The notes under the pieces are model-generated. The model was given only the letters and a program-made list of their open reading frames with translations, was not told where the DNA came from and did no database searches. Positions 46,639-61,600 of a stretch of DNA of 64,000 nucleotides are shown here, piece after piece. How positions within the stretch are numbered: the stretch's first letter is position 1; each line of letters starts with the position of its first letter. Made by a program: the position numbers and the translations under genes. The stretch comes from Nectonema munidae (taxonomy: Eukaryota > Nematomorpha > Nectonematoida > Nectonematidae): NCBI GenBank assembly GCA_030549495.1, contig JAUIRK010001051.1, positions 992,001 to 1,056,000 of the forward strand, written 5' to 3'.

Positions 46639-49600
46639 GTAATACAATCTTTTTAATGTATTCACTTTAATATATAAACTTTAAATTTTATAGAAGAGGA
46701 TACTGGAATAACTTGGAATTCTCTTTTTCAATCCGTTGATCTGCTACTTAAACATGAATCATCCAGATCTAAGACTAAGAAGATACATTGCCAAATGTCT
46801 TCTTTAACCCAGATTGAAAATAAGTGGCATGATTTGGCAAAAATATTAAAGTAAATTGTATTTGGCGCCAAAAATTTTTGATATATATCTTAATCTTTTT
46901 AGAATAATAATTATTAATTCCTTGACTGCCTCAACCAAAGTCCTAATTAGTATAACAAAGCTCATTTCCTTTTTTGTAGAAATTTTTCATAATTCTACTT
47001 CATCATTCCCCCCTCATCTACCTTTATTTATCAGTATTGCGGTTGATGTTTTTTCGCTTGATAAAGTTAAAAAGAATTTTTCACATGAAATATGTAATAA
47101 GATTTTCACAAATCTTTCCTCTTTCTTCACTTATGCATTAAACTGCGAAGAAGTTTCGAAAAATTTGATCCAAAATTTGTTGCGAATCATCCATATAACC
47201 GTTTTGCATGCCGTAAAAACAAGCACATTCTTTGATATATCATCTGTTTTAAAGTTCACTGAGCTTACTTTTAAAAGTTATCAGGAAGCTAATGTTCTTA
47301 ATTTCATGACTTCATATGAAATTTTAATTTCATTTATTAACGATTTATTTCCATTAATTTATCATTCTAATCGATACAGGTTGTGTTTTTTGGGTGAAAA
47401 TATAATAAAATGTATCATTCCCATCTTTTTCAAGTGCAATTCGCGTTTAAAAAAAGAAATGATTGAGTTTTTAGCATTTCAACTCAAAATACATCATCCC
47501 AAAATGAAAATAAGCACTCATGATGGAGCATTATACTATGATTTTGAAGTTTGGGCTAAATGCGTGAATGATATTTTCTATTTTTTGTTAAAAGAACTCT
47601 CAAATATCTCCTCGTCTTTTACCTTCTTTGGACAGAGCTTTAAAAAAAAAAGTCATTCCATTGTCGTCAAAAATGAAAGCATTATTTATCTGGCTTCCAA
47701 AATATTTATTCTTTCTTTGAAAAGTGACTTTAAAATAGACATAGAAGATTTACCTTTATTTGAGTTTGAGTTAAAAGAAAATACTTTCACAAAAATAAGT
47801 GCATCTAAAAAAAGTAAACTTAGCATAGATTTTGATGCAGTTTGTGTTTTACGCTCAGCATTTAACAAATATTCCAAAACAATGGCTTTGGTGATTTGGA
47901 TTAAAATCGTTGAATTGATGTATTTGAAGGAATTCACTTTCATTCATAAACTTTTTGATGATGATTTAATTCATATTATTTCCGATAATGTGAATCATAA
48001 AAAGAATTATCAAATTAAAATTGTTTTCATGAAATTTTTTACAGCAATAAACATTTCCGATATCATAATACTAAAGGAAAAATTCAAAAGTTTTTCTGAT
48101 CTTTTGACTGATTGCTTTAAAAATGTTATCTCTCACTACATAGACTTTAAAGATGATGAGGAAGAGAGATTTTTCTTTCTTTCCGATTTTGTAACTCATT
48201 TCCATTCATTACTTTGCCTTGATAATTCATGGCTTCTTTTCCAAGAAAAGTGCATCCCCTATTTCTGTAGTGACATTTCGTTTTACTATTTATTCCATAT
48301 TTTATTGAAAAATAATGTGTCTAGAGGTAAAAATATCCAAAACTTTTCTTTTGATGGAGTATTTTTGAATAATATCGAATACTTTTACAAAAATTGTTCT
48401 CCTTCTCATAAATTCATCCTTTTCTATTTCATTACTAGCTTATTTAAACACCTTCTTGATATGCTAGAAGAAAATATTCTACAGTTATTTTTGATTTTAA
48501 AAACTATAAGCTACCCTTCTGTATTGAAAACCGTTTTTTCGACATGTTTCAAATATCTACACTTAGTTGAAAATTATTTTGATATCAGAGAGCATACAAT
48601 TGTTGAATATGATGATTTAGACATGGAAGACTATTTTTTAACTTTAAATTCAGTTGAATATTTTAAAAATATTGTTGAGTTTGAAAAATCCTCCTCTTCG
48701 AAACAGTTAAATCGCAAAAATATCTTACTCAGTGACAACTTTAGTTACTTATCCAATTTATTACTTGATCTTCTTCAAAAAATTGAAAGAAAAGTTTGCA
48801 CTAAACCAGATATAATGCTTTACAGTTGTTATTACACCTTAATATCGATTTATTACAAGGTACTGCTTTATTAATATTTTCTCAATTTTTAATAAATTAT
48901 TTTCATTTAAGATACACCTTTATAGTACGGAATATGAAAATTCGCATCTTCGAAAGCTAAAAACATTTACCCCGATTGATGCAAGTGAATATATACCTAA
49001 AGAAATTAAAAGTGAGATTAAACCGCTATCCGATTCCTTAGTTTTGCATCTTTTAAGCGCTCTACTTTGTCTTGTGGAACAACCGCTTTTATTTAGACAA
49101 GAATACTGTAAACTAAATTTCCTTTTTGAAATCGACTTTTTCACTTTTTTCCAGATATTAAGTCTACAATTTTTAAAGTTACCCAACATCAATAATCCAC
49201 TAACTGTGTATGAAGTACTAAGTATTGATTTTGATTCACATGATTCTCATAAATTTCTAGACCGAGGCGACGATATAAATGATAATTTAAATGAAACTAC
49301 TTCATCTTGTGATGCATCTACTGGTTTTATCTCTCTCAAAGAAAGGATCAATCTAAAGTGTTTTAAAATTGTATTAGGAATTTACACATGTTCATGCTTT
49401 AGTGCTTTTACTACTTCTTCCAAGGAGGAAACTTTAGCGCGCTCTTTTGTAAACTTTCTGAGTGACTATTTTAGTTTTGATCATAGCCTTCCACACATCC
49501 AAACTTGCTTTTTCATGAGCTTTGAAATAATAGTCTCTTTTTACTGTAAGTACTCTTTCGTTTATGACAACTCCATTTTAACTTCAATTTTAATGGTTCT

Positions 49601-52600
49601 GAAAGATTTATCTAAATTTTATTTAAAAGTAAACACTACTCTATTATTCATCCTAAAACTTTTTCATCAAATCATAACTTTCCTTAAAACTCTAAATTTT
49701 GAACAAATAAATATGCTTGAGAGGGAAAATTTTTCGATATGTAACGAAATTCTGAAAGTATTTTGGCAATTATGGATTAAAGCTCGTTGTTTTGGATTTA
49801 AAATTAAGCTAAAGTTAGCCAAACTTATATTCTTGTTTTTAAAAGAAAATGAAAAGTCATTTTCTTTTTTTACACACTTTGACATTAAACCATTTATCAA
49901 TCTTTCTGATTTTGTCGCTGTTCTACTTGAAGAAAGACATATTTGTATTAGAATTTTTGCTACTCAAATTTGTCATTGGTATTTCTTATTTTTGTTATAA
50001 TTTTATTAGCCATACAATTATTTATATTCTTTAAGTCTGTTCTACAAATTGAGATGTGATGATTTTTTTAAAGTAGCAATAAATTTGGAAGACTCCATAT
50101 CCTTACAGGAAAAGCTTTTTTCTCTTGTTGAAAAACAACTTATAGTGAAAACTTTTTCTAGCAAACATGAACAACAAGATGCAACTGTAATTGGTGTAGC
50201 TAATCTCATCTCTCTCACTCTTCAACTGTGTTGCTTCTCTCCATTTAACTTGCTTGCTTTCAATTTACTTAGCTTTATTAAGATTGCCAATACTAACAAA
50301 GTCAACTCAACTCTTTCCTTTTTAACTCTTAAAAAAGTTATTTCATGCTTTTAAAGTTGCATTATATATATTTTTATATTTTAGGTTTCAAATTTCTATT
50401 GCTTCACAAGTTATCAATCTTTTTTCAAAAAATTTATTCCATTTTTTTTATTTCACTGGATTAAGAGTGGTCAAGATATTTCATGTTTTCCATATGATTT
50501 CTTCGATAATAATTTTGATAATGAGTATTTAATTACATTATACTTAGCTGAGATATACTCAACATATTTGCTATTTTATCCCCCTTCTACATTTCTTGAA
50601 AAGTTTCCACTCTTCCGCTTAAATCCTGATACTCTTTATAGTGAACAATTTTTTCAATATTTTTTTTCATATCAACTCATCTTTAAAAGTGACAAAGATA
50701 TCATTTCTAGCATTAATAAAAATTTACAAGTTATTTCTCAGTCACCGATGAATAGCACTTATTTCAAATATTTGCCTAAAATACTTTGTTTTACTTTTTT
50801 TCATTTAAATTCATCTCCTTATAATGAAGACGCATATTTAGATCAATTTTTTCATCCTTATCACATTAAATCTGTATCCTTAGCCCAAATAATCGGATTG
50901 CTCTCTGAAGTTCTTGATGAAAGTGGTGCTCCATCAGTTAATACCTATTTTCAAAATTATCCACTCGTTTACTTTGACATTATTCTTGAATTTCATTCGT
51001 GCTATCTTCAAATCACGAAAAATGAGTTAATCCTCTATCCTACAAAAGCATATCAAGCATTTCTAACAAATACTCTTGATTTTTTAAGCTTTGATGAAAA
51101 CTTTTTATTTCTCTTTGGAAAAAAGTTAATTCTGTTTTCTTTGAATTTTGTTGAAAATTTGAAAGCAAATATTTTTACAGAGGAATATATAAAAAATATT
51201 TTGATTCATCTACATATTGAGATTTTATTTTTTCTTTTTTATAAGCTACTCAAAGTAAGTGATCTCGATCTATACTTGCTAAAAGTAGTTTCTGATATTT
51301 GTTTTCTTTCTCAAAATCGAAATTTATTTCCCAAAACTCAGGACTATATCTTTTCTAATATTAATACTTTAAATTCTTACCCACTTTTCCAAGAAAATCC
51401 CTATGCCTATGTTCTTGATCAGTTATTACCTTTAACCGAATTGACTAATGATTTACTTTCTCCACCAACCTTTGAAACTTTAGTTAAAGATATCTTTTTG
51501 TTTTCAGTTGAAAATATTTCTGTCTGCTTCTTAACTATTTTAAAGCGAAGTTTATTTGAAATGACTTCTTTTTTCGATTTGTATGACAAGGATCAAAAGA
51601 TAATTTTATGCTTTTTTCAATTCCTTGTTAAAATTATTATGTTTTCTTCTAATATAAATTTGAAAAGTATCTCAGTTGAAATTTTAACCCAAATAGGCCC
51701 AATTAAAATGGACCCGTTTAGCTTGGACTTTAATGAAGAAATCATGTATAGTTTTGTTTCATCAGATAGTTTTGAAAGATATGAAAGTAATTTTGTTTTT
51801 GTGATTTTGGAAAATTTTCTTTTTTCAAATTCTCCAATACTATCTCAGTTATCATATAATACTATTAAATTACTTTCTATTTCCAGTAAGATTTTAGAAA
51901 GTGAATTTATAACTAATAAAGAGGCATTTTTAGTTTTGAATACGATTAAATCAATTTGTAACAAAAATATTGAATATGATGGTTCTTTAGAAAATGAAAC
52001 GATCAATAAGGGTAATTTAAACGTAGGCAGTAATGAAGTTTGGTTCGATTATAAAAAGCTAAATTATGAAAAATGGCTTAGAAACTTTTGCTGCTTTCTC
52101 ATTAATTTGCCTTTAGTTAAAAGCATTTTTATAAAGAAGATGAAAGATTTTATTTATTTTATGCCTATAAAAACTTTAGAATCTCTCTTATCTCATATTG
52201 TTTTTAATATAATTTCTAGTAATAAAAAAGAAAAAATGTATGCAATAGAGGAAAAATTCAATAAGTTACTAAAAAGACTATCTGATAGCCAAAACATTCA
52301 TAAAAGCTTAACTGAGAAGAAAGTTTCAAAATTATGTATTTACACAATTCAAACTCTTAGAAAACTTTACAAAAATTTTAAACCTGTTAATTTAAATTAT
52401 TTAACGTTTTGTGATTTCTTTTCCATTGATTTTCTCACTGCTTCTAAAGTTGCTTACTGTACTTCGTTTTATTACACCGCGATGCAATTCTTTGAAATTC
52501 ATTGTGAAAAAATGAAATATTTAAAGAACAATTTTTCTAATCAAGATATTTTTGAAAATAATCATGAATTTTTACAAATTTTTGTAGACTGTTGTGTTAA

Positions 52601-55600
52601 GCTAAACAAACCAGACTATTTATCTGCCTTCTCTTCATTTGCGCCTGAAAACCAATACATTAAAATGTGTGCTAACGAAATGGACAATTGTTGGTACAAA
52701 AGTTTGTTTATCAATGAAAGCTATTTCAGTCAAAACTCTAAAATTTATCAAAAACATATTCTCAGGAATTTATACATTGCTAATTTTTCTGATCTAATAA
52801 CATTGTTCTCTAAAGATTTCAATATGAATGACGATACTTCTTTTCCTCTATTTAATTTCGAAACCATTATTCGTTTTCAGAAGTGGGATATCGATGACGT
52901 TTGTACGTGCAATGAAGAAACTAATTTTAATCGCGTGAACAAAAGCATTTATCATGCTTGTTCTGAAGTGTTTAATAATTGTCCCACTACCAATCATATT
53001 TCGCTAATTATTGATGCACACCTTAAAAAATTTACTTCCGAACTTCATCTACACACTCTAGAATCCTTCCAGAATATTCATGATTATCTTATTCCATGCA
53101 AATTCATGAAAGAAATTAATAATCTACATTTATTCCTAAAAAACGAAAATAAGTTTTGTGAGTCAATGTTTTTGATTTTTTCTTTCTTTTCTTACTACAA
53201 TACTAATGAAATAGAGCCCATTATATCTTCACTATTGACTTTGAATTTATCTAAGTTTTCTCATATTTCCAAATCTTTTTCCAAAAATGAAAAGATAAAA
53301 GCACTGAAATTTTTTTTCAGAGGATACAACAATTTCACAAAAGAAAGCAATCTTTTTCATTTATTTAATAAGGCATGTGTTGAAGTTTTAGATATGATTG
53401 ACACTTCTCTCAAAGATGAAGGCGATGCATTTAAGGAATTGATTATCTTTCTCAAAGTTGAACAATCGAAAAGTTTGTGGTTTCAAAATGAAAAAGAAAA
53501 TGCCATATCACTGCTGCAAAAAACAATAAAATTGTATGACAAAGATCCATCTGATTTTTACAAGGCAAAAAATTTTTTGATACCTCAAGCAAGAATTTTA
53601 TGCGGAAAATGGTTAGCTGATACAAAAATGGTGAATCCTATAAGCATTGCAAACGATTACATGGAAAAGGCAATAAATGAAATAAAAGGTATAAAATTTT
53701 TATTTCATGTTATTTTGTCATTTCTATCATGTTTGCAACTTAACGGTGAAGTTCATATACAATTGTGTAAAATCAAAAAATTAACACAAAATGAGACCAG
53801 ATATATACTCATAAAACTCAATAGTGTTCTCAAATATTTAGAATATCTGTCTCAAAAACAGTTCAAATTTATTTGGTACTTTACTAAAATTTTTTTGTAT
53901 TTAGTGTACATTTAAAAATGAGTGCCTAGTTTTGTAATACTCATTTTATCAAATATAATATTTATATGATATAATCTCAAAAGTTTTCGTTATCCTATAT
54001 AATGCTTTCTGGTCTCTCTAGTCTTGATATATTTCAATCAAAATAGAAAACAAATTTTCTTTATAATCTGCATTTCCTTTATTTTTGTCACCAAATATAC
54101 CATATATATGGATTAAGGCCAATTTTAACATTTAATTTTTAGAGTGTGAATCTCAACCAGAAAATATTAATGAATTGGTAGAAGCGTATTCAACGCTTGG
54201 TGATTTTGCTTATAAAAAGTACAAGGATATTGAAACTTATATAAGTTCTGATTTTTTTCAACAAAAAATGAAACTTTTGAGTGGTGCATCCAATGAAGTA
54301 AACAATTTAAAAGAACTTGGAATTCCTGAAGGCAGATATTTGATGACATTAGACAAACAAAGGAAAATGGATGAAAATGAAGTAATTTTAGTTATTAATG
54401 TCTATAAAAACTTTAATTCGCTGTCAATCAATTTGATTGCAATTTGTGTAAAAATTTCTTTATTTGTTCAGGGGATTCATTGAAAAGAATTTATGATTAA
54501 TATTTATATCACAAGGTATCGATTCAGAACTGATTATGCTGAAAATTATTTTGATATTTAATTTAAAAATAGCTCTTAATTTTATAAAAATCTGAGTGAT
54601 CTTAAATGTATAATGACTTTTTTCGTGTTCACTATCCTGTTATTTAGTTTAGTAAATTTATTTTCTAGTAATTTAAATTTTTAAATAAATATTTAACTAA
54701 GATTTCGAGCTTGGTTTTATTTATTAAAAAGGCGCGCATTCACAGCGTTAGAAAAAACGCTAATTTTCTGAACAAAATCCCATAATCGTTTCAAATTTTT
54801 GTTGAGTTATTTTTTTCATAAAAAAATTTTTTTAATAATGTTTGAAAAAACTTTATAAAATATTTGATTAATATAAAAAAAGTTTATTAGATATACTTTT
54901 TCCATAAAAATTTATTATAAGAACCAATCTATTACATAACTTTTAACAAAAAAAAGTTTTATTTTTTATTAAAAATTGATGACCTTTCACAACTTTTATA
55001 TCTTTTTCAGTAGAAAGTGTATTTATTGTGTTTGGGCATATGTGAGCAAATTTTGAAAATGTTCGCTTCAGATCTTTTTTGCTTATATCTTATTATTAGA
55101 AATTTTTGCTCAGATCTAGAGCAAAATCCTCTAGAAATAAAAGCATTTTGATTGGTTCTTTTTTGGCATGAAGCCATTTTTCAACTTACTTCAGTTTTCT
55201 TAAATTTTATCTGAAATCAAAGCCATCTTGTAAATAGATAAACAAATATAGTTCATTTTTAGGCTAAAAATATTTTTTACAAAAATGAAAAACCCTCTTT
55301 TATTCGTGTTTTTGGTGGGTATTCTTGGTTGGATAAAATTAGCCATCCATGTGTTCATCTTCATGTATTTTAAGTATCAGATCTACTTCTACCTCGATGG
55401 TTTTGTCCATAGATATGGTTTAATAATCTACTAATGGAAATACGCCACAGTCCAATTTCTGAGTTACGTATTCTTTCTCACTCAATTGATTGGACTAAAA
55501 TTAAGCCTACTATTAAATTTTTTATCATAAAAAATTAATGTTTAATGTTTAAAGTATTTATTTTTTTAATATTCAATACCTGCCTAAAATATTTGATCAC

Positions 55601-58600
55601 CTTTATAAAGTTTATCAACTCCTTTAAAACACCATATTCTTTAATCTGTTCATTCCATCCGATGGTATAATTGTTGGAATACCTTTCAGAGACTAAATCT
55701 GAACACAATGTTCAAAGACTTGTTTTAGATCTAAATCATGTCTAGTTTTAATTTTATACATTTGCATTCGAAAAAATAAGATTATATAATTGATGAGATG
55801 AATTCACCTTTTTAAATTTCGCTCAACCGTAAATCGATCGCGAAGATGTAAGCCAACCACCATATTTGCAACAACAAATCTTTAAATACCCTCTACTTAC
55901 TGCTTTTTTGAATAAGTTTAGTTTTATCAATTTATTTTCAGAATTTAAAAATTCATAATAATGTTGAGTATTTGGCCACAGTTCTGCCTTCTTTTCATGC
56001 TTAAATGTTTTTAAAGCTCTCTTTTTAGTTTTTACATATGTGATAGTTACATATATTTGAACACCTTCCAAAGAATTTTATACATTTGACATCAGAAAAA
56101 CGGGACTCTATACTTTATGAGATGTTTTTAATCCATCTTGATCGTTTTTAGATTACAAAGCTCTAAATAAATCAGAATAGTTTGTGATTGTATTACAAGA
56201 GATGAATATTTAACACGTCCTGTTATCTTTTCAACCTTATAATTCTTCAAATGTGGCAGTTTTATATTTTAGATTGGTCGTTCTCCAAATTTTTGATAAG
56301 GACAAATGTTTTTAATGCGTCAGGGACCACTATCATAAGCGTGGCTTTGAACATTATTTTTTAATTGTTTATAGCGTACAAATGTTTGAATGCATAAAAA
56401 TTTATAAAGCGCAAGAAATTTAGTAAAATAGACAGCTAGTCTAGTTGAAGTTTTAAGGAATTACATCGAGAAATACGTGATGCTATTGGAGGTAAAACTT
56501 TTCTTTGTATGTCAATATTTTTCTTCAATATATTATTATAAATAGTTATCATTATTTGTCTTTTAATTCTATAAAGAAGAGACGGAAGATTGAGTTCTTT
56601 TATCTTGTCTGTGTATGACATATCTTGGACACCAGCTACTTTTTTTAGCGAACTTTCTTTGAACTCTCTCAAGTTTCCTCAATTCAAGCTTGTTGTGAGG
56701 GCCAGTAATTATATTGCCATATTCCAATATTGGTCGTATCATGGTTTTGAAGAGAAAGAAGCATTTTTCTTATCAAGCTTGGAAAAACAGTCTTTAATCA
56801 AGTTAATTGTGGTAAATGCTCTACAAATTACATGAGATGTGTTTCCATGAAATTTCATTTTGTTATCAACAATAATTCCTAAATCTCTTTGTTTTTGCAC
56901 TTTACAAACTTTATGCTCACCAAAAAAAAGTCAATGTTTTGTGTTTTTCCCATTTCCATATGGTAACATTTTTCATAATTATAAAGTAAGCTCAATTTTG
57001 TAGACCATTCACTGATTCTGGCAAGATCGTTTTGCGAAGTATAAATGCAAGTATTATATACTTTTATATCATCAGCAAAAAGTTTGATATTTGATTGAAC
57101 TAAATTTGATATGTCATTAACAAAAATGTTAAAGAGGATAGGTCCAAGTACGGAACCTTGTGGAATACCACTTTGTAAGTCTTTTGCATTGGACGAAATT
57201 CCATTAAAAAAACTTCATGCTTTTGGTGACGAATGAAATCAGTAAGGCATTTTATTAGAGAACCATGAATACCAATTGATTTCAACTTAAGTATAAGCTT
57301 AGAATGGGAAACACTGTCAAAATCTTTTTTAAAATCTATGCAAATTACATGCACTGTTTTTTTGTATTCAAGGAAATGACTAACATCATTGTGAAATTCC
57401 ACAAATTTTTAATTGTTGATTTCTTGCATATAAATCCATGCTGATTAATAGAAAGAAGATTATACTTTTTTAAATGACGCAATATATGACTTGTAACTAT
57501 TCTTTCCAAGACTTTTAATAAACAAGAGCTTATATTGATAGGTCTATAACTTGATGTTTCATGGCGATTTCCTTTTTTGTAGACAAGCATAACAAGATTT
57601 AACTTCCAGTCTTCAGGCAAGTAGCCATAACTAAGAGACTTGTTGAATAAAGTTCAACAAAAAAATAGGGTGAACATCATCTATACTCCATCGACTTAGA
57701 TGCATCTAAGTTTAACACTTCAGTTAAAACTTCTTCTGGAGAAGTGGAAAGTCCTTTGCATGATTGTGTAGTTAGCTGTTCATTAGCTATAACGCTATTT
57801 GTCAAAGGGTCACCGCAAGAAGTAAAATATTCATTGAAAAAGTTTATCTTTGTCATCATATATAACTGCTTTATTTTTGTCAAAAATGGATTGAGGAAGT
57901 GTTTTTTTAGTTAATATAACTCCAAGCTTTTTTGGAATTAGTTCTAAAGTTTGAAAGTATTTCGTATTCATATTCTATTTTTCTTCTTTTGATCATAGAT
58001 TTCAATTTATTAGAAAAACACTTGTATTCTTGAAGTGCACAAGAATTTTTTCTTTATATAACTTTTAAATAGTTTCTTCTTCTTGTTAATTAATCGAATA
58101 ATTTCCTTATCTAAGAAAGGTTTATACTTTTTTTTAATTTTTGTACAGGAATAAACAGTTGAATTAGATTTTTCAGAACATTTGTAAAGGAAGTGTAATA
58201 GTCACATAAACCAAGGCACTCGAATTCATTTCAGTTTATATTCAAAAGATTTTTTCTATGGCTTGATAGCTTGCGGCATAAAATTTGAGCTTTTTCTTTC
58301 AATTTAAAGTCTTTGTTGAATGATATAAAACATTTAATGATAAGCAATAATGATCACTTTGGCTCAAATTAGGCACAATATTCAGATCATGGATCAAATC
58401 AGTCTTATTTGTGATAACTAAATCTAAAAGACTTTCATTACCAAAACAATCAATTCTTGTTTTGCAATCTACTATTTGAGTCAAAAAACTTGACTGTAAA
58501 TAGTCTATAAAAATATTCTCGTAATGTTTATAACTGTTTAAACTTTCTGAAATAGTCCAATCTATTTTCGGATAATTGAAATCTCACAAAATAATGCAAA

Positions 58601-61600
58601 GTTTGGTTGTGCTAGCAAAACCATCAACAGAAGGACTTCTATAAAAACATGTGAAAATAATGGATTGAGTATTTGTTTAAACTTGGCACAAGTATTTTAC
58701 ATACTGGCAATCTACTAGAAAATTTTCTTGAACCTTGATATCCTTTTTGTAGTAAAAAGAAATTCCTCTCTTATTATACTTAATTAAGCTATGCTTATAA
58801 TTTATAGGTAAATTTGATAACATGTCATGGCAATAGTTAGTTATATAAATTTAGTGGTTATATGTGCTCTAGAAAATTTTAGACAAATGTCCTTTTTTAA
58901 AATTATTAACTATTCTACGTTCGTAATTATCTCATTAATCAATGTAACTGAATACAAAAAAACTGAATGCAATTTTTTAATTGTCTAAAAATAAATAAAT
59001 GTTTTTTAAAAAGAAAAAATATATTTAAAGTTCTTTCTTAAGAATAATTATTATATAGAAAAAAATTATATTTTTGCTTTTCTGAAATTGATGCCTATGA
59101 GATTACAATAAAGGTATCGTAGGGTGTTTTCATCGGGAAGGTACAATTGCACTGCTTGTAACAAACTATGAAGAAAGGAGGCTTGATGCATGATCGAACC
59201 CAAGACTTGTTATCGAACTCAGTATCTAACCAACCTTACTCACTCCAATAATTTTCGTGTGTTTTTGATTGGTAAAAGTTCATTTTTGGAAAAAAAATTA
59301 TGTTCCTCTATGGCGAACATTGGACCAAAATTACAAATTTTATTATAAATCAAATTAAGAAGATAATGATTATTTAGAATGATAATTAATTATAGAACAA
59401 AGTGAACGTAAGCGTATTTTACATTGCGAACACATTTTTGTTGTGTTTTTTTTACAAAAATAACATCTTCCTTGAGTAAGAGTCGGAATCGGATGTATTG
59501 ACTATTCTGAAGATTTTCTATGCATTTTCCACTTGGACATGGGGAGTTTTTGTATTTACTGTTTTAGAAAAAAGTGAATGAACAATTTCTTATGAATTGG
59601 AGTAAATCTTTTTGTGAAGATGATTTTGTTTGAATGTAAATTTTCCATGATGCAACAACTGACAAGCTTAGACACAATGGCCAATATCAGTTTCTAAAAT
59701 GAATGTTAGGTCGATATTCCCTCACAAATCTGTCAAGTAAGTCGACCCATCCATACCATAATTATGAGCATTGAAACAATCTGGACAAGAAACGTGAATG
59801 TATTTTTCTTTCTGACTATATCTTTTCACTTTGTTCACATTGCAAAAATTGGAAGCTAAATAAAAAAACACGATTAGCCGTTTAACTATTGAAACTTTTC
59901 CATCGCTTTAAGTTTCATGAAAACCACTACTCTTTTTTAATTATGTTTGACTTGATTAAAGGACACTTTAAAGTTTGATTTTCTATGATTATTCCCATTG
60001 CTTTCAGATTCTTTTTTCTCAAAATTTTGAGAATTTTATATAAAGTGAAAAAATTATCAAAAAATATAAAGTGACTTTCAGGGTTAGGAAGATGTGACAC
60101 CATCTTTAAACAATTTATGTGCTCTGGGTATCTGACAAAATGAAAAGGATAATCTTCAGTAGAATGCAGCTCGCAGTCTTTATAGCCAAACTTAATTGGT
60201 TTACCTTTCATATATACATCTTGAATGAATTACGACGCTAACATTTTCTCATCAATTGATAACTTTTTTGTAAAAATTACAAATTGTTTTTAAGAAACAT
60301 TGAGAAGATCTTGAAGTGGTCCTATTTTAGATAGCTTATCTTTAGTAAGAAGTAATTATTGTCTGCAAAATACAGATAAAATTTAATTTATTCAAAACGC
60401 TTTCTTGTCATTTGGCTGACAGCTATGTTATAAAGTGTATCATGATCTTTTTACCAATACATTCTTTGTCTTGGTCGTGAATTATATCCTGCTAGAAGAA
60501 GAATTCCAAAAACATTTTAAGTTCATCTTTGCTTTATCTAAAGTTATCATTTTTTTGGCAAGATTACCTTTTGTTTTCTTTCACAATCAAATTCAAAATT
60601 CCATCATTGAAATTTTTTTCAAAGAAAAAAATTGGTTCAATGTATATCAAGTCAAAAAAATTTACACAAAAAAAGCAGTAACCTTACGTGGTTCATTGGT
60701 AAAATTTCCATTTTCTCCATTGAGGAATTTCTTGCTTGAATTTTTTTATTATTTTGCAAAAAAAAAACGTTATCTTTTTTCTGAATAAAACTTTCTAGAG
60801 TGCCTGAAACATCATTTGGAAGCTGCTCAAGATTGGTACATTTATCCTCATCTTCATAATCTGTAATTTCTTCATTATTCAAATCTGACGGAAAAATAAC
60901 AATTGTTGAATTTAAATTTTCATCTTCATCCAAAACATCGATTACATCTTTCAGAGCCAAAGAAAAAATAAAATGACAATTGAGAATGTTTTTGCTGCAA
61001 AAAATATGAGATAATAAAAAACAATCAATCAAACTTATTTTTAATACGTCCATGACGTATATATCGCAACAACACCATATTAGTCCTATGTTTCTGTAGA
61101 GAAACATTTCATTTAGCATCGGTTAGATCAATGGGTGTCCAACAAGCAAAATTGCAAGGCAAATTTCTGCGGCCCTCTAAGAAAATGAGATAAGGTTGAT
61201 GTTAAATTATATAGATATTAGTTTATAAAAATTTCAACAAATTTGTTATAAAACTTTAAGTTTCTATCAAAATATAGATAGGATTATGATTTTTAAAATA
61301 TCATTGGAGCTATTAGCTAATATTGGAAATATTAGCAAATATTTGAACATTTTGAATTTAAAACTTCAGGGAGAAACAAGTATGATAGTTGAAATGAATG
61401 ATAATGTAACTGCTTTCAAGATAAAATTAAAAATTTGGAGAAAAGATCTAGAAATGAAAAATTTGGAACATTTTCCTTTTTTAAAATCTCTATCTGTAAT
61501 AAATGAAAAGGCTTTATCAGAATGTGTTGATTACATTGATGTTCTTTTCAATGAATTCGATAGAAGATTCAAAGACCTCAAATCATTAAAATCTGATTTT

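Noticed and set aside
53689-53915. Continuation of the ATM open frame past 53688
   Set aside because: Conservation stops at the GTATAA donor, and the phase fits the next conserved exon at 54143. The extension is intron read-through.
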